Below, one piece after another: positions 11,647 through 22,761 of a stretch of 64,000 nucleotides of DNA; within the stretch, counting starts at the first letter, position 1, and the number at the start of each line of letters is the position of its first letter. The stretch lies in contig NZ_CP026167.1 of NCBI RefSeq assembly GCF_002902985.1, positions 4,216,001 through 4,280,000 of the forward strand, given 5' to 3'. This DNA comes from Leclercia sp. LSNIH1 (GTDB taxonomy: Bacteria; Pseudomonadota; Gammaproteobacteria; Enterobacterales; Enterobacteriaceae). Under the pieces are notes generated by a model. That model was not told where the DNA came from. It made no database searches and saw only the letters and a list, made by a program, of their open reading frames with translations. The translations under genes and the position numbers were made by a program.

Positions 11647-12102
11647 TCACAAGTCATCGAGGAATGTTTTATCAAGTTGCTTGAATGCCCGCTTCAGCGT
11701 ATCAGCCAGCGCCTGATAATCGGGTTTCCCCTCTACCGGCGCGAGCGCCTGACCAGCATCCTGCAATTTGCCGCGCACCTCATAGAACCAGGACAACACG
11801 GATGGCGGCAGCGGTGTGACCGAGCGTTTGCCGAGCCACCACAGCCCCTGCATCGGCAGACTCAGGGCAAACAGCGCGGTAGCAACAGCAGGACCAAGCT
11901 GTCCGCCCAGCGCAATCTGCCAGCACAGAGTAAAGACCGCGAGAGGCGGCATCAGGCGAATAGCGTGACGGGTGGCGCGGATCACCCGGTTTTCAATAAA
12001 GACGGGCGCCAGGCGCTTTTCCAGTGGCCACGTCTTTGCATAGTGCTGTCCCCGGCGAAACAGGCTAAAAAAGCTCACGGATGGATTCTCGGGTGTCGAC
12101 AT
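11647..12102 (-). CDS. yfbV: UPF0208 membrane protein YfbV
   Basis: A 151-residue inner-membrane protein with two adjacent hydrophobic segments ([18 protein letters not shown] and [20 protein letters not shown]) and cytosolic ends. In E. coli, YfbV is reported to help limit the Ter macrodomain, although its molecular function is unclear. It is divergent from ackA, as in E. coli. Confidence 0.94.
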   Translation of the reverse strand: MSTPENPSVSFFSLFRRGQHYAKTWPLEKRLAPVFIENRVIRATRHAIRLMPPLAVFTLCWQIALGGQLGPAVATALFALSLPMQGLWWLGKRSVTPLPPSVLSWFYEVRGKLQDAGQALAPVEGKPDYQALADTLKRAFKQLDKTFLDDL

Positions 12103-12438
12103 GGCTTACCTCAACTTCACATATAAAATTTAAAAAATTCGTGCAAAACCACAACTGCTCATGACAACGTTCAAAAACTTTTGTCAGCGCTACCCAGTAT
12201 CGGGTATCCTGTGCCGGCCTGCAAAGGCCTTAGACGAGGAACGTTCACTCGTCAAATTATCGCACATTATGCCATTGCCGGAAAAATGCGCAAAATGGCA
12301 TAAAATCATATGTATTCTTTTCGTCATGCCAGAATGTCCTTCAGGCATGATGTTAATCATAAATGTCAGCGATATCTTGCGCTACGATCCTTGACTCACT
12401 GACGTTTTTTTAGCCACGTATCAATAATAGGTACTTCC
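12103..12438 (+). promoter_or_regulatory. yfbV-ackA divergent promoter region
   Basis: This 336-base gap separates divergent yfbV and ackA. It contains no credible gene. The AT-rich parts near 12,290-12,400 are suitable for ackA promoters, and in E. coli ackA is transcribed from this region with response to ArcA and FNR. I could not assign individual boxes. Confidence 0.5.
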
Positions 12439-13641
12439 ATGTCGAGTAAGTTAGTACTGGTTCTGAACTGCGGTAGCTCTTCCCTGAAATTCGCCATCAT
12501 CGATGCGCTCAACGGTGAAGAGTACCTTTCTGGTTTGGCCGAATGTTTCCATCTCCCTGAAGCACGTCTGAAGTGGAAAATGGACGGCAGCAAACAGGAA
12601 GCGGCTTTAGGTGCAGGCGCCGCTCACAGCGAAGCGCTGAACTTTATCGTTAACACTATTCTGGCACAAAAACCGGAACTGTCCGCCCAGCTGACCGCAA
12701 TTGGTCACCGTATCGTTCATGGTGGCGAGAAGTACACCAAATCTGTGGTCATCGATGACAGCGTTATTCACGGTATTAAAGACTCAGCCTCTTTTGCACC
12801 GCTGCATAACCCGGCTCACCTGATCGGTATCGCTGAAGCACTGAAAGCCTTCCCGCAGCTGAAAGACAAGAACGTGGCCGTATTTGATACCGCGTTCCAT
12901 CAGACCATGCCGGAAGAGTCTTACCTCTATGCCCTGCCGTATAAACTGTACAAAGAGCACGGCGTTCGTCGCTATGGCGCACACGGCACCAGCCACTTCT
13001 ACGTCACGCAAGAAGCAGCAAAAATGCTGAACAAGCCGGTAGAAGAAGTGAACATCATCACTTGCCACCTGGGCAACGGCGGTTCTGTTTCTGCTATCCG
13101 TAACGGCAAATGTGTTGATACCTCCATGGGTCTGACCCCGCTGGAAGGCCTGGTCATGGGCACCCGCTCCGGTGATATCGATCCAGCGATCATCTTCCAC
13201 CTGCACGATACCCTGGGTATGAGCGTAGAAGATATCAACAAGATGCTGACCAAAGAGTCTGGCCTGCTGGGTCTGACCGAAGTGACCAGCGACTGCCGTT
13301 ACGTTGAAGACAACTACGCCGAGAAAGAAGACGCGAAACGTGCAATGGATGTTTACTGCCACCGTCTGGCCAAGTACATCGGCTCTTACACTGCGCTGAT
13401 GGACGGTCGTCTGGATGGCGTGGTCTTCACCGGCGGTATCGGTGAGAACGCGGCAATGGTGCGCGAACTCTCCCTGGGCAAACTGGGCGTGCTGGGCTTT
13501 GATGTTGACCATGAACGTAACCTGGCCGCGCGCTTCGGTAAGTCTGGCTTCATCAACAAAGAAGGCACCACGCTCGCAATGGTTATCCCAACCAATGAAG
13601 AGCTGGTCATCGCGCAAGACGCGAGCCGTCTGACTGCCTGA
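12439..13641 (+). CDS. ackA: Acetate kinase AckA
   Basis: AckA interconverts acetate plus ATP and acetyl phosphate plus ADP, making ATP during overflow and anaerobic growth. The protein has the E. coli length of 400 residues. ASKHA-fold signatures are clear: [13 protein letters not shown] at the start, [11 protein letters not shown], the catalytic-Asp segment [18 protein letters not shown], and the C-terminal FTGGIGENA. Codon use is that of a highly expressed gene. It is followed by pta in the same operon. Confidence 0.99.
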   Translation: MSSKLVLVLNCGSSSLKFAIIDALNGEEYLSGLAECFHLPEARLKWKMDGSKQEAALGAGAAHSEALNFIVNTILAQKPELSAQLTAIGHRIVHGGEKYTKSVVIDDSVIHGIKDSASFAPLHNPAHLIGIAEALKAFPQLKDKNVAVFDTAFHQTMPEESYLYALPYKLYKEHGVRRYGAHGTSHFYVTQEAAKMLNKPVEEVNIITCHLGNGGSVSAIRNGKCVDTSMGLTPLEGLVMGTRSGDIDPAIIFHLHDTLGMSVEDINKMLTKESGLLGLTEVTSDCRYVEDNYAEKEDAKRAMDVYCHRLAKYIGSYTALMDGRLDGVVFTGGIGENAAMVRELSLGKLGVLGFDVDHERNLAARFGKSGFINKEGTTLAMVIPTNEELVIAQDASRLTA

Positions 13642-13647
13642 TTCCCC

Positions 13648-13668
13648 ACCGCCAGCAATGCTGGCGGT
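13648..13668 (+). other. Hairpin in the ackA-pta gap
   Basis: A perfect nine-base inverted repeat (ACCGCCAGC with GCTGGCGGT, three-base loop) follows the ackA stop, with GCTGTTTT after it. It could act as a partial terminator that sets the ackA:pta ratio or as a 3'-end stabiliser. That role is an inference. Confidence 0.55.
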
Positions 13669-13717
13669 GCTGTTTTGAAGCCCGCCCGTTTTCGGCGGTA
13701 ACGAAAGAGGATAAATC

Positions 13718-15856
13718 GTGTCCCGTACTATTATGCTGATCCCGACCGGAACCAGCGTAGGCCTGACCAGCGTCAGCCTCGGTGTTATCCGTGCGATGGA
13801 ACGCAAAGGCGTTCGTCTGAGCGTGTTTAAGCCAATCGCTCAACCACGTGCTGGTGGCGACGCACCAGACCAGACCACCACTATTGTTCGTGCAAACTCT
13901 AACCTGCCAGCCGCTGAACCGCTGAAGATGAGCCACGTTGAGTCTCTGCTCTCCAGCAACCAGAAAGATGTGCTGATGGAAGAGATCATCGCTAACTACC
14001 ACGCTAACGCCCAGGATGCGGAAGTGGTACTGGTAGAAGGCCTGGTTCCGACGCGCAAGCATCAGTTTGCCCAGTCTCTGAACTTTGAAATCGCCAAGAC
14101 GCTGAACGCGGAAATCGTGTTTGTGATGTCCCAGGGTACCGATACCCCGGAACAGCTGAAAGAGCGTATAGAGCTGACCCGCAGCAGCTTCGGCGGCGCG
14201 AAAAACAGCAACATCACCGGCGTGATTGTTAACAAACTGAACGCACCGGTTGATGAGCAAGGCCGTACCCGCCCTGACCTGTCCGAAATTTTCGACGACT
14301 CGTCCAAAGCAAAAATCGTGAAAATCGATCCGGCTAAGCTGCAGGAATTCAGCCCGCTTCCAGTGCTGGGCGCGGTGCAGTGGAGCTTCGATCTGATCGC
14401 CACTCGTGCTATCGACATGGCGCGTCACCTGAACGCCACTATCGTGAACGAAGGCGATATCAATACCCGTCGCGTGAAGTCCGTGACTTTCTGTGCGCGT
14501 AGCATTCCGCACATGCTGGAGCACTTCCGTGCAGGTTCCCTGCTGGTTACCTCCGCTGACCGTCCTGACGTGCTGGTTGCAGCCTGTCTGGCCGCAATGA
14601 ACGGCGTGGAGATCGGTGCGATCCTGCTGACCGGTGCCTATGAAATGGACCCACGCGTCAGCAAACTGTGCGAACGCGCATTTGCCACCGGCCTGCCGGT
14701 CTTCATGGTGAACACCAACACCTGGCAGACCTCCCTGAGCCTGCAGAGCTTTAACCTGGAAGTGCCGGCTGACGACCATCAGCGTATCGAGAAAGTGCAG
14801 GAATACGTTGCCGGTTGCATCAATCCTGACTGGATTGAATCTCTGACCGCGACCTCCGAGCGCAGCCGTCGTCTCTCTCCACCAGCCTTCCGTTATCAGC
14901 TCACCGAGCTGGCGCGTAAAGCGGGCAAACGCGTTGTTCTGCCTGAAGGCGACGAACCACGTACCGTTAAAGCCGCGGCAATCTGTGCCGAGCGCGGTAT
15001 CGCCACCTGTGTGCTGCTGGGTAATCCGGATGAGATCACCCGCGTCGCGGCGTCCCAGGGCGTTGAGCTGGGTGCGGGTATCGAAATCGTGGATCCGGAA
15101 GTGGTGCGCGAAAGCTATGTTGCCCGTCTGGTTGAGCTGCGTAAGAGCAAGGGTATGACCGAAGCCGTTGCCCGCGAACAGCTGGAAGACAACGTGGTTC
15201 TCGGTACCCTGATGCTGGAGCAGGACGAAGTTGATGGCCTGGTTTCCGGGGCTGTTCACACCACCGCGAACACCATTCGTCCGCCGCTGCAGCTGATCAA
15301 AACTGCGCCAGGTAGCTCTCTGGTTTCATCCGTGTTCTTCATGCTGCTGCCGGAACAGGTTTACGTTTACGGTGACTGTGCGATCAACCCGGATCCAACC
15401 GCTGAACAGCTGGCAGAGATCGCGATTCAGTCCGCTGACTCCGCGATTGCGTTCGGTATCGAGCCGCGCGTTGCGATGCTCTCCTACTCCACCGGTAACT
15501 CTGGTGCAGGTAGCGATGTAGAGAAAGTACGTGAAGCCACCCGTCTGGCGCAGGAAAAACGCCCGGATCTGGTTATCGATGGCCCGCTGCAGTATGACGC
15601 CGCAGTTATGGCTGACGTTGCCAAATCTAAAGCGCCTAACTCGCCGGTTGCTGGTCGCGCTACCGTGTTCATCTTCCCGGATCTGAACACCGGTAACACC
15701 ACTTACAAAGCGGTACAGCGTTCTGCCGACCTGATCTCCATCGGGCCGATGCTGCAGGGTATGCGCAAGCCAGTGAACGACCTGTCTCGTGGCGCGCTGG
15801 TAGACGATATCGTCTACACCATCGCCCTCACTGCGATCCAGGCTTCACAGCAGTAA
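13718..15856 (+). CDS. pta: Phosphate acetyltransferase Pta
   Basis: Pta converts acetyl-CoA and phosphate to acetyl phosphate and CoA, and with AckA forms the acetate pathway. The 712-residue long enterobacterial form has an N-terminal P-loop-like dethiobiotin-synthetase domain ([12 protein letters not shown]), a central DRTGG domain around residues 215-330, and the C-terminal catalytic PTA_PTB domain from about residue 390 ([29 protein letters not shown]). Translation starts at a GTG preceded by AGAGGA, as in E. coli. Confidence 0.99.
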   Translation: MSRTIMLIPTGTSVGLTSVSLGVIRAMERKGVRLSVFKPIAQPRAGGDAPDQTTTIVRANSNLPAAEPLKMSHVESLLSSNQKDVLMEEIIANYHANAQDAEVVLVEGLVPTRKHQFAQSLNFEIAKTLNAEIVFVMSQGTDTPEQLKERIELTRSSFGGAKNSNITGVIVNKLNAPVDEQGRTRPDLSEIFDDSSKAKIVKIDPAKLQEFSPLPVLGAVQWSFDLIATRAIDMARHLNATIVNEGDINTRRVKSVTFCARSIPHMLEHFRAGSLLVTSADRPDVLVAACLAAMNGVEIGAILLTGAYEMDPRVSKLCERAFATGLPVFMVNTNTWQTSLSLQSFNLEVPADDHQRIEKVQEYVAGCINPDWIESLTATSERSRRLSPPAFRYQLTELARKAGKRVVLPEGDEPRTVKAAAICAERGIATCVLLGNPDEITRVAASQGVELGAGIEIVDPEVVRESYVARLVELRKSKGMTEAVAREQLEDNVVLGTLMLEQDEVDGLVSGAVHTTANTIRPPLQLIKTAPGSSLVSSVFFMLLPEQVYVYGDCAINPDPTAEQLAEIAIQSADSAIAFGIEPRVAMLSYSTGNSGAGSDVEKVREATRLAQEKRPDLVIDGPLQYDAAVMADVAKSKAPNSPVAGRATVFIFPDLNTGNTTYKAVQRSADLISIGPMLQGMRKPVNDLSRGALVDDIVYTIALTAIQASQQ

Positions 15857-15871
15857 GCTGCTGCCAAACGT

Positions 15872-15900
15872 AAAAAGGCGACCCCAGGGTCGCCTTTTTT
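15872..15900. terminator. Bidirectional terminator between pta and yfcD
   Basis: A GC-rich stem (AGGCGACCC with GGGTCGCCT) is flanked by A5 and T6 tracts, so it can end both pta (plus) and yfcD (minus). In E. coli K-12, yfcC lies between these genes; here they are direct convergent neighbours. Confidence 0.9.
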
Positions 15901-15910
15901 ATTATCACCG

Positions 15911-16453
15911 TTACGCTTCTTCTTGCTTAGCCGGTTCGTTGTTGGCATTGCGGCTCATCCACAGCGCCAGCGCTTTTAACGAATCAGGCGTGAAGTCATC
16001 GCAACGGGCGGTGATCTCCGTCGGGGTCATCCAGAAGACTTCGCTGACCTCTTCTTCCTGCAGCGCAAACGGGCCGTGGGAGACGCAGCTGAAGAGGCCT
16101 CCCCAGACGCGGCAGTGGCTGTCTTCAAAGTAGAACTGACCGTGTTCGGCAAACGGCACACCGGCAATCCCCAGCTCCTCTTCCGCTTCACGGCGGGCGG
16201 AGTCAAGTAACAGCTCATCGGCCTGCACCACACCGCCGGCCGTTGCATCGAGCATGCCGGGCATGAAGTCTTTCGTTTCGGTACGGCGCTGCACCAGGAT
16301 ATTGCCCATACCATCATGCACCACGATATAGGTCGCGCGATGGCGAAGGCGCTGCGCGCGCATCTGCTCGCGGCTCGCCTGGGCGATGACTTCATTGTCT
16401 TCGCTGACTATATCTACCCACTCAGTACTTGCCAAATGACTCTGCTCCACCAT
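15911..16453 (-). CDS. yfcD: Nudix hydrolase YfcD
   Basis: YfcD is a 180-residue Nudix-fold protein related to isopentenyl-diphosphate isomerase-like hydrolases; its physiological substrate is unknown. The Nudix box is intact, beginning GGVVQADE and continuing [11 protein letters not shown], at about residues 74-97. An acidic, glutamate-rich tail ends the protein. It is the last gene before the shared terminator. Confidence 0.93.
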   Translation of the reverse strand: MVEQSHLASTEWVDIVSEDNEVIAQASREQMRAQRLRHRATYIVVHDGMGNILVQRRTETKDFMPGMLDATAGGVVQADELLLDSARREAEEELGIAGVPFAEHGQFYFEDSHCRVWGGLFSCVSHGPFALQEEEVSEVFWMTPTEITARCDDFTPDSLKALALWMSRNANNEPAKQEEA

Positions 16454-16508
16454 CGGGAAACCTTCTCTTTATAGCGCTCTCACGGCGCGTTTACTGTTGA
16501 GGAGTAAG

Positions 16509-17060
16509 TTACGGATTAATCCTGGACTCTGCAATAACCTGGCTGTCATTCAGCGTCATAACGCACAAATGGCCCTCTTCCAGCATCCCATAGCTGGGTG
16601 GAAACCCGCCTTTAGGCAGGCTGACGGAGCCAGGATTGAAATGAATAATGTCGCCCTTCTTCCCAACCACCGGAATATGAGTATGACCATAAACCAGGAC
16701 ATCGCCAGCATTCAGCGCGGGCAGATTATCCGGACCAAACAGATGGCCGTGGGTGATAAAGAGACGGCAGTCCTCCAGCAAGATCTGCTGCCACGGGGCG
16801 GTGATGGGAAAGTGCAGTAACATCTGGTCGACTTCGCTGTCACAGTTGCCCCGCACGGCAATAATGCGCGAGGCAAAAGCATTAAGCCGCTCTGCAACCT
16901 CAGCGGGGGCATAGCCTTCGGGTAGCGGATTGCGCGGGCCGTGATTCAGCACATCGCCGAGGACCACCAGCCATTGCGCCCCGCTCTGGTTAAACAGCGA
17001 AAGCACTTTTTCGGTCGCCGGTAGCGAGCCGTGAATGTCCGATGCAAACATCAGCTTCAT
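16509..17060 (-). CDS. yfcE: Metallophosphoesterase YfcE
   Basis: A 183-residue calcineurin-like phosphodiesterase; E. coli YfcE is manganese-dependent and acts on model phosphodiesters. The metal-binding motifs appear in order: ASDIHG (residues 7-12), LGDVLNHG, RGNCDSE, THGHLFG and YGHTHIPV. It is monocistronic or coexpressed with yfcD, 55 bases upstream of it. Confidence 0.95.
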   Translation of the reverse strand: MKLMFASDIHGSLPATEKVLSLFNQSGAQWLVVLGDVLNHGPRNPLPEGYAPAEVAERLNAFASRIIAVRGNCDSEVDQMLLHFPITAPWQQILLEDCRLFITHGHLFGPDNLPALNAGDVLVYGHTHIPVVGKKGDIIHFNPGSVSLPKGGFPPSYGMLEEGHLCVMTLNDSQVIAESRINP

Positions 17061-17115
17061 CAGTGACTCCTTGTAGTGAAAAGCCGCCCCATCATACCTG
17101 AATCAGCAGGCCTTA

Positions 17116-17823
<708 letters not shown>

Positions 17824-17903
17824 TCACTTGATGAAAACTCACGATTTATCATCACCACCTATACTCGATCTATGTAGAAAAAAGCGCTATGACAGGAGTT
17901 GCG

Positions 17904-18533
17904 ATGATTGACCTTTACTACGCCCCGACGCCCAACGGGCATAAGATCACTCTTTTTCTGGAAGAGGCCCAGCTGGACTACCGCATCCTGCCGGTCAATA
18001 TCAGCAAAGGCGAACAGTTCCGCCCCGAGTTTCTCGCCATTTCCCCCAACAATAAAATTCCGGCGATTGTCGATCGCGATCCGGAGGATGGCGGTACCCC
18101 GCTGAGCCTGTTTGAGTCTGGCGAAATATTGCTCTATCTGGCAGAGAAAACCGGCAAGCTACTGAGCGGGGAATTACGCGAACGCCACGTCACGCTGCAG
18201 TGGCTCTTCTGGCAGGTTGGCGGCCTGGGGCCGATGATTGGTCAGAACTACCACTTTAACCATGCTGCGCCACAGCCTATCGCCTATGCCATCGAACGTT
18301 TCCAGGTCGAAACGCAGCGGCTCTATAACGTCCTGAACAAGCGTCTGGAAAAATCGCCGTGGCTGGGAGGCGAACACTACAGCATCGCGGATATCGCCTG
18401 CTGGCCGTGGGTCAACACCCATGAAAACCATCGTGTCGACCTGGCATCATGGCCTGCGGTAAACAACTGGTTTGAACGTATCCGCACCCGCCCGGCAACC
18501 GAGCGTGCAATGCAAAAAGCGCAGCAGATATAA
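17904..18533 (+). CDS. yfcG: GSH-dependent disulfide-bond oxidoreductase YfcG
   Basis: YfcG belongs to the Nu-class GST family, which reduces disulfides with glutathione. The ATG at 17904 (MIDLYYAPTPNGHK) is preceded by AGGAG with five bases between, and is preferred over an in-frame ATG 15 bases upstream. The active-site Thr and Asn (TPNG), the cis-Pro segment NNKIPAIVD and ESG near residue 70 are visible. It has 209 residues, a little shorter at the C-terminus than the 215 of E. coli. Confidence 0.93.
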   Translation: MIDLYYAPTPNGHKITLFLEEAQLDYRILPVNISKGEQFRPEFLAISPNNKIPAIVDRDPEDGGTPLSLFESGEILLYLAEKTGKLLSGELRERHVTLQWLFWQVGGLGPMIGQNYHFNHAAPQPIAYAIERFQVETQRLYNVLNKRLEKSPWLGGEHYSIADIACWPWVNTHENHRVDLASWPAVNNWFERIRTRPATERAMQKAQQI

Positions 18534-18584
18534 ACGCTTTCCTCATGTATTATGGTGTCGATAATGACACGGAGGAAGCCTGCA

Positions 18585-18947
18585 ATGTCCCAGCAAGACG
18601 CAATTATTCGTATTAAAAATTTACGCCTGCGCACCTTTATTGGAATCAAAGAGGAGGAGCGTGCTAATCGCCAGGATATCGTTATTAACGTGACGATCCA
18701 CTATCCGGCAGACAAAGCCCGCGCCAGTGAAGACATTAATGATGCGCTGAACTATCGCACCATTACCAAAAGCATTATTCATCTGGTGGAGAATAACCGT
18801 TTCTCTTTGCTGGAAAAATTAACTCAGGATGTGCTGGATATCGCACGCGAACATCACTGGGTCACCTATGCTGAAGTCGAGATCGATAAACTTCACGCGC
18901 TGCGCTACGCCGACTCCGTCTCGATGACGTTAAGCTGGCAACGCTAA
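18585..18947 (+). CDS. folX: Dihydroneopterin triphosphate 2'-epimerase FolX
   Basis: FolX epimerises dihydroneopterin triphosphate to the monapterin form, the pterin source in E. coli. The ATG at 18585 follows GGAGGA by eight bases and gives the standard 120 residues. The T-fold signature is seen in [19 protein letters not shown] and [15 protein letters not shown]. It is followed closely by yfcH, in probable operon. Confidence 0.96.
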   Translation: MSQQDAIIRIKNLRLRTFIGIKEEERANRQDIVINVTIHYPADKARASEDINDALNYRTITKSIIHLVENNRFSLLEKLTQDVLDIAREHHWVTYAEVEIDKLHALRYADSVSMTLSWQR

Positions 18948-18966
18948 GCGCAACCCTGGAGGTGGT

Positions 18967-19860
18967 ATGAAAATCCTGGTAACCGGCGGCACCGGCCTGA
19001 TTGGCCGGCATTTAATCCCACGTTTGCAGGTATTAGGCCATGAGCTGACTGTGGTCACGCGCAGCCCTGAGAAGGCGCGCCAGCTTCTCGGCTCCGGCAT
19101 CGATATCTGGAAAGGGCTGACGGAGCACCAGGATCTCAACGGCTTTGATGCCGTCATCAATCTTGCAGGCGAGCCCATCGCCGACAAGCGCTGGACAAAA
19201 GAGCATAAACAGCGTCTGTGCAACAGTCGCTGGAACATCACCCAGCGGCTGGTCGATATGGTTAAGGCCAGCGACACGCCGCCCTCGGTCTTTATCTCCG
19301 GTTCGGCTTCAGGTTATTACGGCGATTTAGGCGAGGTGGTGGTGACCGAAGAGGAGCCGCCGCACAATGAATTTACCCATAAGCTGTGCGCCCGCTGGGA
19401 GCAGATTGCCTGCGGTGCCCAGAGCGAAAAGACCCGCGTATGCCTGTTGCGCACCGGCGTGGTGCTGGCCCCCAAAGGCGGGATTCTCGGAAAAATGCTG
19501 CCGGTATTTAAGCTGGGTCTTGGCGGCCCGGTCGGTAACGGGCGTCAGTACCTGGCGTGGATCCATATCGACGATATGGTCAACGGCATTCTCTGGCTGC
19601 TGGATAACGATCTGCGCGGCCCGTTCAATATGGTCTCCCCCTACCCGGTGCGTAACGAGCAGTTTGCCCATGCCCTGGGCCATGCGGTGCATCGCCCTGC
19701 CGTAGTTCGCGCGCCCGCCACCGCTATCCGGCTGCTGATGGGGGAATCCTCCGTGCTGGTGCTGGGTGGCCAGCGCGCGCTGCCGAAGCGCCTGGAAGCC
19801 TCCGGCTTTGCTTTCAGGTGGTATGACTTAGAAGAGGCCCTGGGAGATGTGGTAGGTTAA
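18967..19860 (+). CDS. yfcH: SDR39U1-type epimerase family protein YfcH
   Basis: YfcH is a 297-residue short-chain dehydrogenase-like protein of the DUF1731/SDR39U1 family. The dinucleotide-binding motif [10 protein letters not shown] is at residues 7-16; SGSASGYYG carries the Ser and Tyr of the active site. Its substrate is unknown. It starts 19 bases after folX behind CTGGAGGTGGT, a strong ribosome-binding site. Confidence 0.94.
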   Translation: MKILVTGGTGLIGRHLIPRLQVLGHELTVVTRSPEKARQLLGSGIDIWKGLTEHQDLNGFDAVINLAGEPIADKRWTKEHKQRLCNSRWNITQRLVDMVKASDTPPSVFISGSASGYYGDLGEVVVTEEEPPHNEFTHKLCARWEQIACGAQSEKTRVCLLRTGVVLAPKGGILGKMLPVFKLGLGGPVGNGRQYLAWIHIDDMVNGILWLLDNDLRGPFNMVSPYPVRNEQFAHALGHAVHRPAVVRAPATAIRLLMGESSVLVLGGQRALPKRLEASGFAFRWYDLEEALGDVVG

Positions 19861-19915
19861 ATTTACCCTGTCAGATGTTAATTTGTTATCTTCGCTCCCT
19901 GTTCAAGGCGCTTTG

Positions 19916-20425
19916 ATGGCAACCATTACCACTCCCCGGCTGACGCTCTCCCCTTTTGAGCCCGCCGACTGGCCTTTTTTCCACAGGCTGCGTGAAGCGC
20001 CGGAGATCATGCGCTATATGGCCGCGATCGCCCCGGAAAAAGAGATCCGACGCCTGTTTGCCGCCCGTCTTACCGCCCCGCACATCTTTGTGATCCGCGT
20101 CCATGATGATGCCACCCCGCTCGGGGATATTGGCCTGCAAATCAGCTCCCACTACCCTGAAGAGGCCGATATAGGTTACACCGTGATTGCCGCCGCCCAG
20201 GGCCAGGGAATAGCCAGCGAGGCGCTGCGTGCCGTGTGTGAATATGCGTTTATCCGGGTGGGCGTAAAAGCGATTAACGCATATGTGCTGGCGGACAACG
20301 GCGGATCGGTGCGGGTGTTAGAGAAAGCGGGTTTCATGCGCACCCAGGTACTTGAGCAGGCATATGAGATTAACGGCGTGCGGTATGACGACTGGGTGTA
20401 CCGACTGGAGGTAAGTGCGGCCTGA
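19916..20425 (+). CDS. GNAT-family N-acetyltransferase
   Basis: A 169-residue acetyltransferase of the RimJ/RimL-like GNAT group. The N-terminal strand TPRLTLSPFEPADW and the acetyl-CoA loop around GYTVIAAAQGQGIASEALRA (Q/R-x-x-G-x-G/A-type) are visible, followed by YVLADNGGSVRVLEKAGF. The ATG at 19916 is chosen; an in-frame TTG 33 bases upstream has no better ribosome-binding site. In E. coli K-12 this place is occupied by the rpnB (yfcI) transposase-like gene, so the GNAT is a lineage-specific occupant. The acetylated target is unknown. Confidence 0.85.
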   Translation: MATITTPRLTLSPFEPADWPFFHRLREAPEIMRYMAAIAPEKEIRRLFAARLTAPHIFVIRVHDDATPLGDIGLQISSHYPEEADIGYTVIAAAQGQGIASEALRAVCEYAFIRVGVKAINAYVLADNGGSVRVLEKAGFMRTQVLEQAYEINGVRYDDWVYRLEVSAA

Positions 20426-20426
20426 A

Positions 20427-20494
20427 TGCCGGGCGGCACTGCGTTTGCCCGGCCTACGGTTTTGTAGGCCCGGTAAGCGTAGCGCCACCGGGCA
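20427..20494. repeat. REP/BIME pair before hisP
   Basis: Two inverted REP units (TGCCGGGCGGC...GTTTGCCCGGCCTACGG and GTAGGCCCGGTAAGC...GCCACCGGGCA) fill the convergent gap between the GNAT gene and hisP. No other terminator is seen there. Confidence 0.9.
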
Positions 20495-20499
20495 ACAAA

Positions 20500-21279
20500 C
20501 TACTTCAACGATCCCTTAAGGAACTGCTGCAGACGCGGGCTCTTCGGGTTGGCCAGCACCTCATCCGGATGCCCCTGCTCTTCGATTACGCCCTGATGGA
20601 GGAAAATCACGTGGTTGGAGACGTTACGGGCAAAGCCCATCTCGTGAGTTACCACCACCATGGTTTTCCCCTCTTCAGCAAGCTGCTGCATGATGCGCAG
20701 CACTTCCCCCACCAGCTCGGGATCGAGCGCGGAGGTAGGTTCGTCAAAGAGCAACACTTCCGGCTCCATCGCCAGCGCACGGGCGATAGAGACACGCTGC
20801 TGCTGACCGCCGGAGAGATGCACCGGGTATTTCATCTGCTGGCGTTCGTCGATACCCACTTTCGCCAGGTATTTCTCCGCCCGGGTACGGGCTTCCTGCT
20901 TGCTTAAGCCCAGCACCTGCACCGGCGCTTCCATGACGTTCTCCAGCACCGTCATGTGACTCCAAAGGTTAAAGTGCTGGAACACCATCGTCAGACGAGT
21001 ACGCAGCAGACGAAGCTGGTGTTTATCCGCCACCTTCAGCTGACCGTCTTTGTCCTGCACCAGATTGATGTTCTCACCGCTGACCACAATCGAGCCGGCA
21101 CTCGGCTTTTCAAGAAAGTTAATGCAGCGCAGGAAGGTACTTTTACCCGACCCTGAGGAGCCGATAATACTGATCACATCGCCCGCATTAGCCTGCAGCG
21201 ACACCCCTTTCAGCACTTCATGTTCGCCGTAGCGTTTGTGCAAATCGATAACGTTTAATTTGTTCTCAGCCATCTTCAT
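20500..21279 (-). CDS. hisP: Histidine/LAO ABC transporter ATPase HisP
   Basis: HisP is the ATP-binding subunit of the HisQMP2 importer for histidine (with HisJ) and lysine, arginine and ornithine (with ArgT). Walker [10 protein letters not shown], the signature LSGGQQQR and Walker [13 protein letters not shown] are present; the H-loop is VVTHEMGF. There are two candidate ATGs, at 21279 (MKMAENKL) and at 21273 (MAENKL, 257 residues as in E. coli). It starts within three bases of the hisM stop. Confidence 0.97.
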   Translation of the reverse strand: MKMAENKLNVIDLHKRYGEHEVLKGVSLQANAGDVISIIGSSGSGKSTFLRCINFLEKPSAGSIVVSGENINLVQDKDGQLKVADKHQLRLLRTRLTMVFQHFNLWSHMTVLENVMEAPVQVLGLSKQEARTRAEKYLAKVGIDERQQMKYPVHLSGGQQQRVSIARALAMEPEVLLFDEPTSALDPELVGEVLRIMQQLAEEGKTMVVVTHEMGFARNVSNHVIFLHQGVIEEQGHPDEVLANPKSPRLQQFLKGSLK

Positions 21280-21281
21280 TC

Positions 21282-21995
21282 TCAGTGCGTCGAAGGTTTG
21301 ACATGCTGCAACCAGCGTTTTTCCGCTTTGCGGAACAGGCTAATCAGGACATAAGAGATGATTAAATAGAGCACTGCCGCGATCCCGAAGGCGGTAAAGG
21401 GCTGATAGGTCGCCGAGTTAATATCACGGGCAATCTTCAGCAGGTCCGGCACGGTAGCGGTAAAGGCCAGCGCGGTGGAGTGCAGCATTAAAATCACTTC
21501 GTTGCTGTAGGCAGGCAGCGCAATACGCAGCGCCGACGGCAGAATAATGCAGCGATAGAGCTTCACCGAAGAGAAGCCATACGCCCGCGCCGCCTCAATT
21601 TCACCGTGCGGCACGGAGCGGATCGCGCCGGCAAAGATCTCGGTGGTGTAGGCGCAGGTGTTGAGCGTTAACGCCAGCACGGTACAGTTCAGCCCGCTAC
21701 GGAAGAACGCGTTCAGCATCTCGGTGCCTTTGACGATTTCCAGCGTGTACATCCCGGAGTAGAAGACCAGCAGCTGCACATAGAGCGGCGTACCGCGGAA
21801 CACGTAGGTAAACAGCCAGATGGGGAAGCGAATATATTTGTTGCTGGAGACGCGGCCAATGGCGAGGAAAATCGCCAGGATCCCGCCCATTACCACAGAA
21901 GAAATCAGCAGCCAGAGGGTGATCGCCACACCGGTAAAACGGTATCCGTCGGTCCACAGCAGGGATTTCCAGTATTCCTGAATAATTTCGATCAC
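21282..21995 (-). CDS. hisM: Histidine/LAO ABC transporter permease HisM
   Basis: HisM (237 residues) is one of the two inner-membrane permeases of the HisQMP complex. It has about five transmembrane helices, and the coupling EAA loop is seen in [26 protein letters not shown]. Its start overlaps the hisQ stop (ATGA). Confidence 0.97.
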   Translation of the reverse strand: MIEIIQEYWKSLLWTDGYRFTGVAITLWLLISSVVMGGILAIFLAIGRVSSNKYIRFPIWLFTYVFRGTPLYVQLLVFYSGMYTLEIVKGTEMLNAFFRSGLNCTVLALTLNTCAYTTEIFAGAIRSVPHGEIEAARAYGFSSVKLYRCIILPSALRIALPAYSNEVILMLHSTALAFTATVPDLLKIARDINSATYQPFTAFGIAAVLYLIISYVLISLFRKAEKRWLQHVKPSTH

Positions 21996-22678
21996 AGGTC
22001 AGCCCTCTTCACACCCACGGAATAGCGCCGTTCGAGCAGGAGCAGCACGCCATTGGAGACGGTGGTAAACACCAGATAAATCACCCCGCAGACAATCGCG
22101 AAGTAGAACGGCTCCCAGGTGCTTTTGCCTGCCAGCTGCGTGGCTTTTACCACATCTTCCAGCCCCAGTAAGGAGACCAGCGCCGTTGCTTTGAGGATAA
22201 CCTGCCAGTTGTTACCAATTCCCGGCAGCGCAAAGCGCATCATGGCCGGAAACATAATGCGGCGAAACGTCTGTGAGGAGGTAAACCCGAAGGCCGTAGC
22301 CGCTTCGATATGCCCTTTCGGCACCGCGAGATAGGCCCCGCGGAAGGTTTCGGTAAAATAGGCGCCATAGATAAAGCCCAGGGTGATGATACCGGCCACC
22401 ATCGGATCGATATCAATCTGCGCCATACCGATGGCATCCGTAATGCCGTTAAGGGCGATTTGCAGACCGTAGAAGATCAGCAGCATCAGCACCAGGTCAG
22501 GCACCCCGCGGATCAGGGTGGTATAGCCCTCAAACAGCAGCGCCATCGCCCGATTCGCAGAGAGCTTCGCGCCCGCGCCTGCAAGGCCTATCAACACGGC
22601 CAGCACCACTGAACTGAGAGCCAGTTCAAGGGTGACCAATGCGCCTTGTAAAATTACGCCAGAAAATCCGTACAGCAT
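21992..22678 (-). CDS. hisQ: Histidine/LAO ABC transporter permease HisQ
   Basis: HisQ is the partner permease of HisM. The ATG at 22678 (MLYGFSGVILQG) gives the family length of 228 residues; the open frame extends a further 22 codons but that part is charged and unlike the family. The EAA loop reads HIEAATAFGFTSSQTFRRIMFPAMMR. Five hydrophobic helices are evident. It overlaps hisM by four bases. Confidence 0.96.
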   Translation of the reverse strand: MLYGFSGVILQGALVTLELALSSVVLAVLIGLAGAGAKLSANRAMALLFEGYTTLIRGVPDLVLMLLIFYGLQIALNGITDAIGMAQIDIDPMVAGIITLGFIYGAYFTETFRGAYLAVPKGHIEAATAFGFTSSQTFRRIMFPAMMRFALPGIGNNWQVILKATALVSLLGLEDVVKATQLAGKSTWEPFYFAIVCGVIYLVFTTVSNGVLLLLERRYSVGVKRADL

Positions 22679-22761
22679 ACCGCCTGCCCTGTCGTGAGTG
22701 GTGTAGCCGTGTCTTTTCCCCTCCCTGGACGGAAGGGGCCGCACGTTATTAAGTGGAGGGA

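Noticed and set aside
12161..12394. A 77-codon frame before ackA
   Set aside because: It lies in the promoter gap without a ribosome-binding site or family.
13607..15259. A 550-codon frame opposite pta
   Set aside because: It is the antisense shadow of strongly biased pta codons; it has no ribosome-binding site or recognisable domain.
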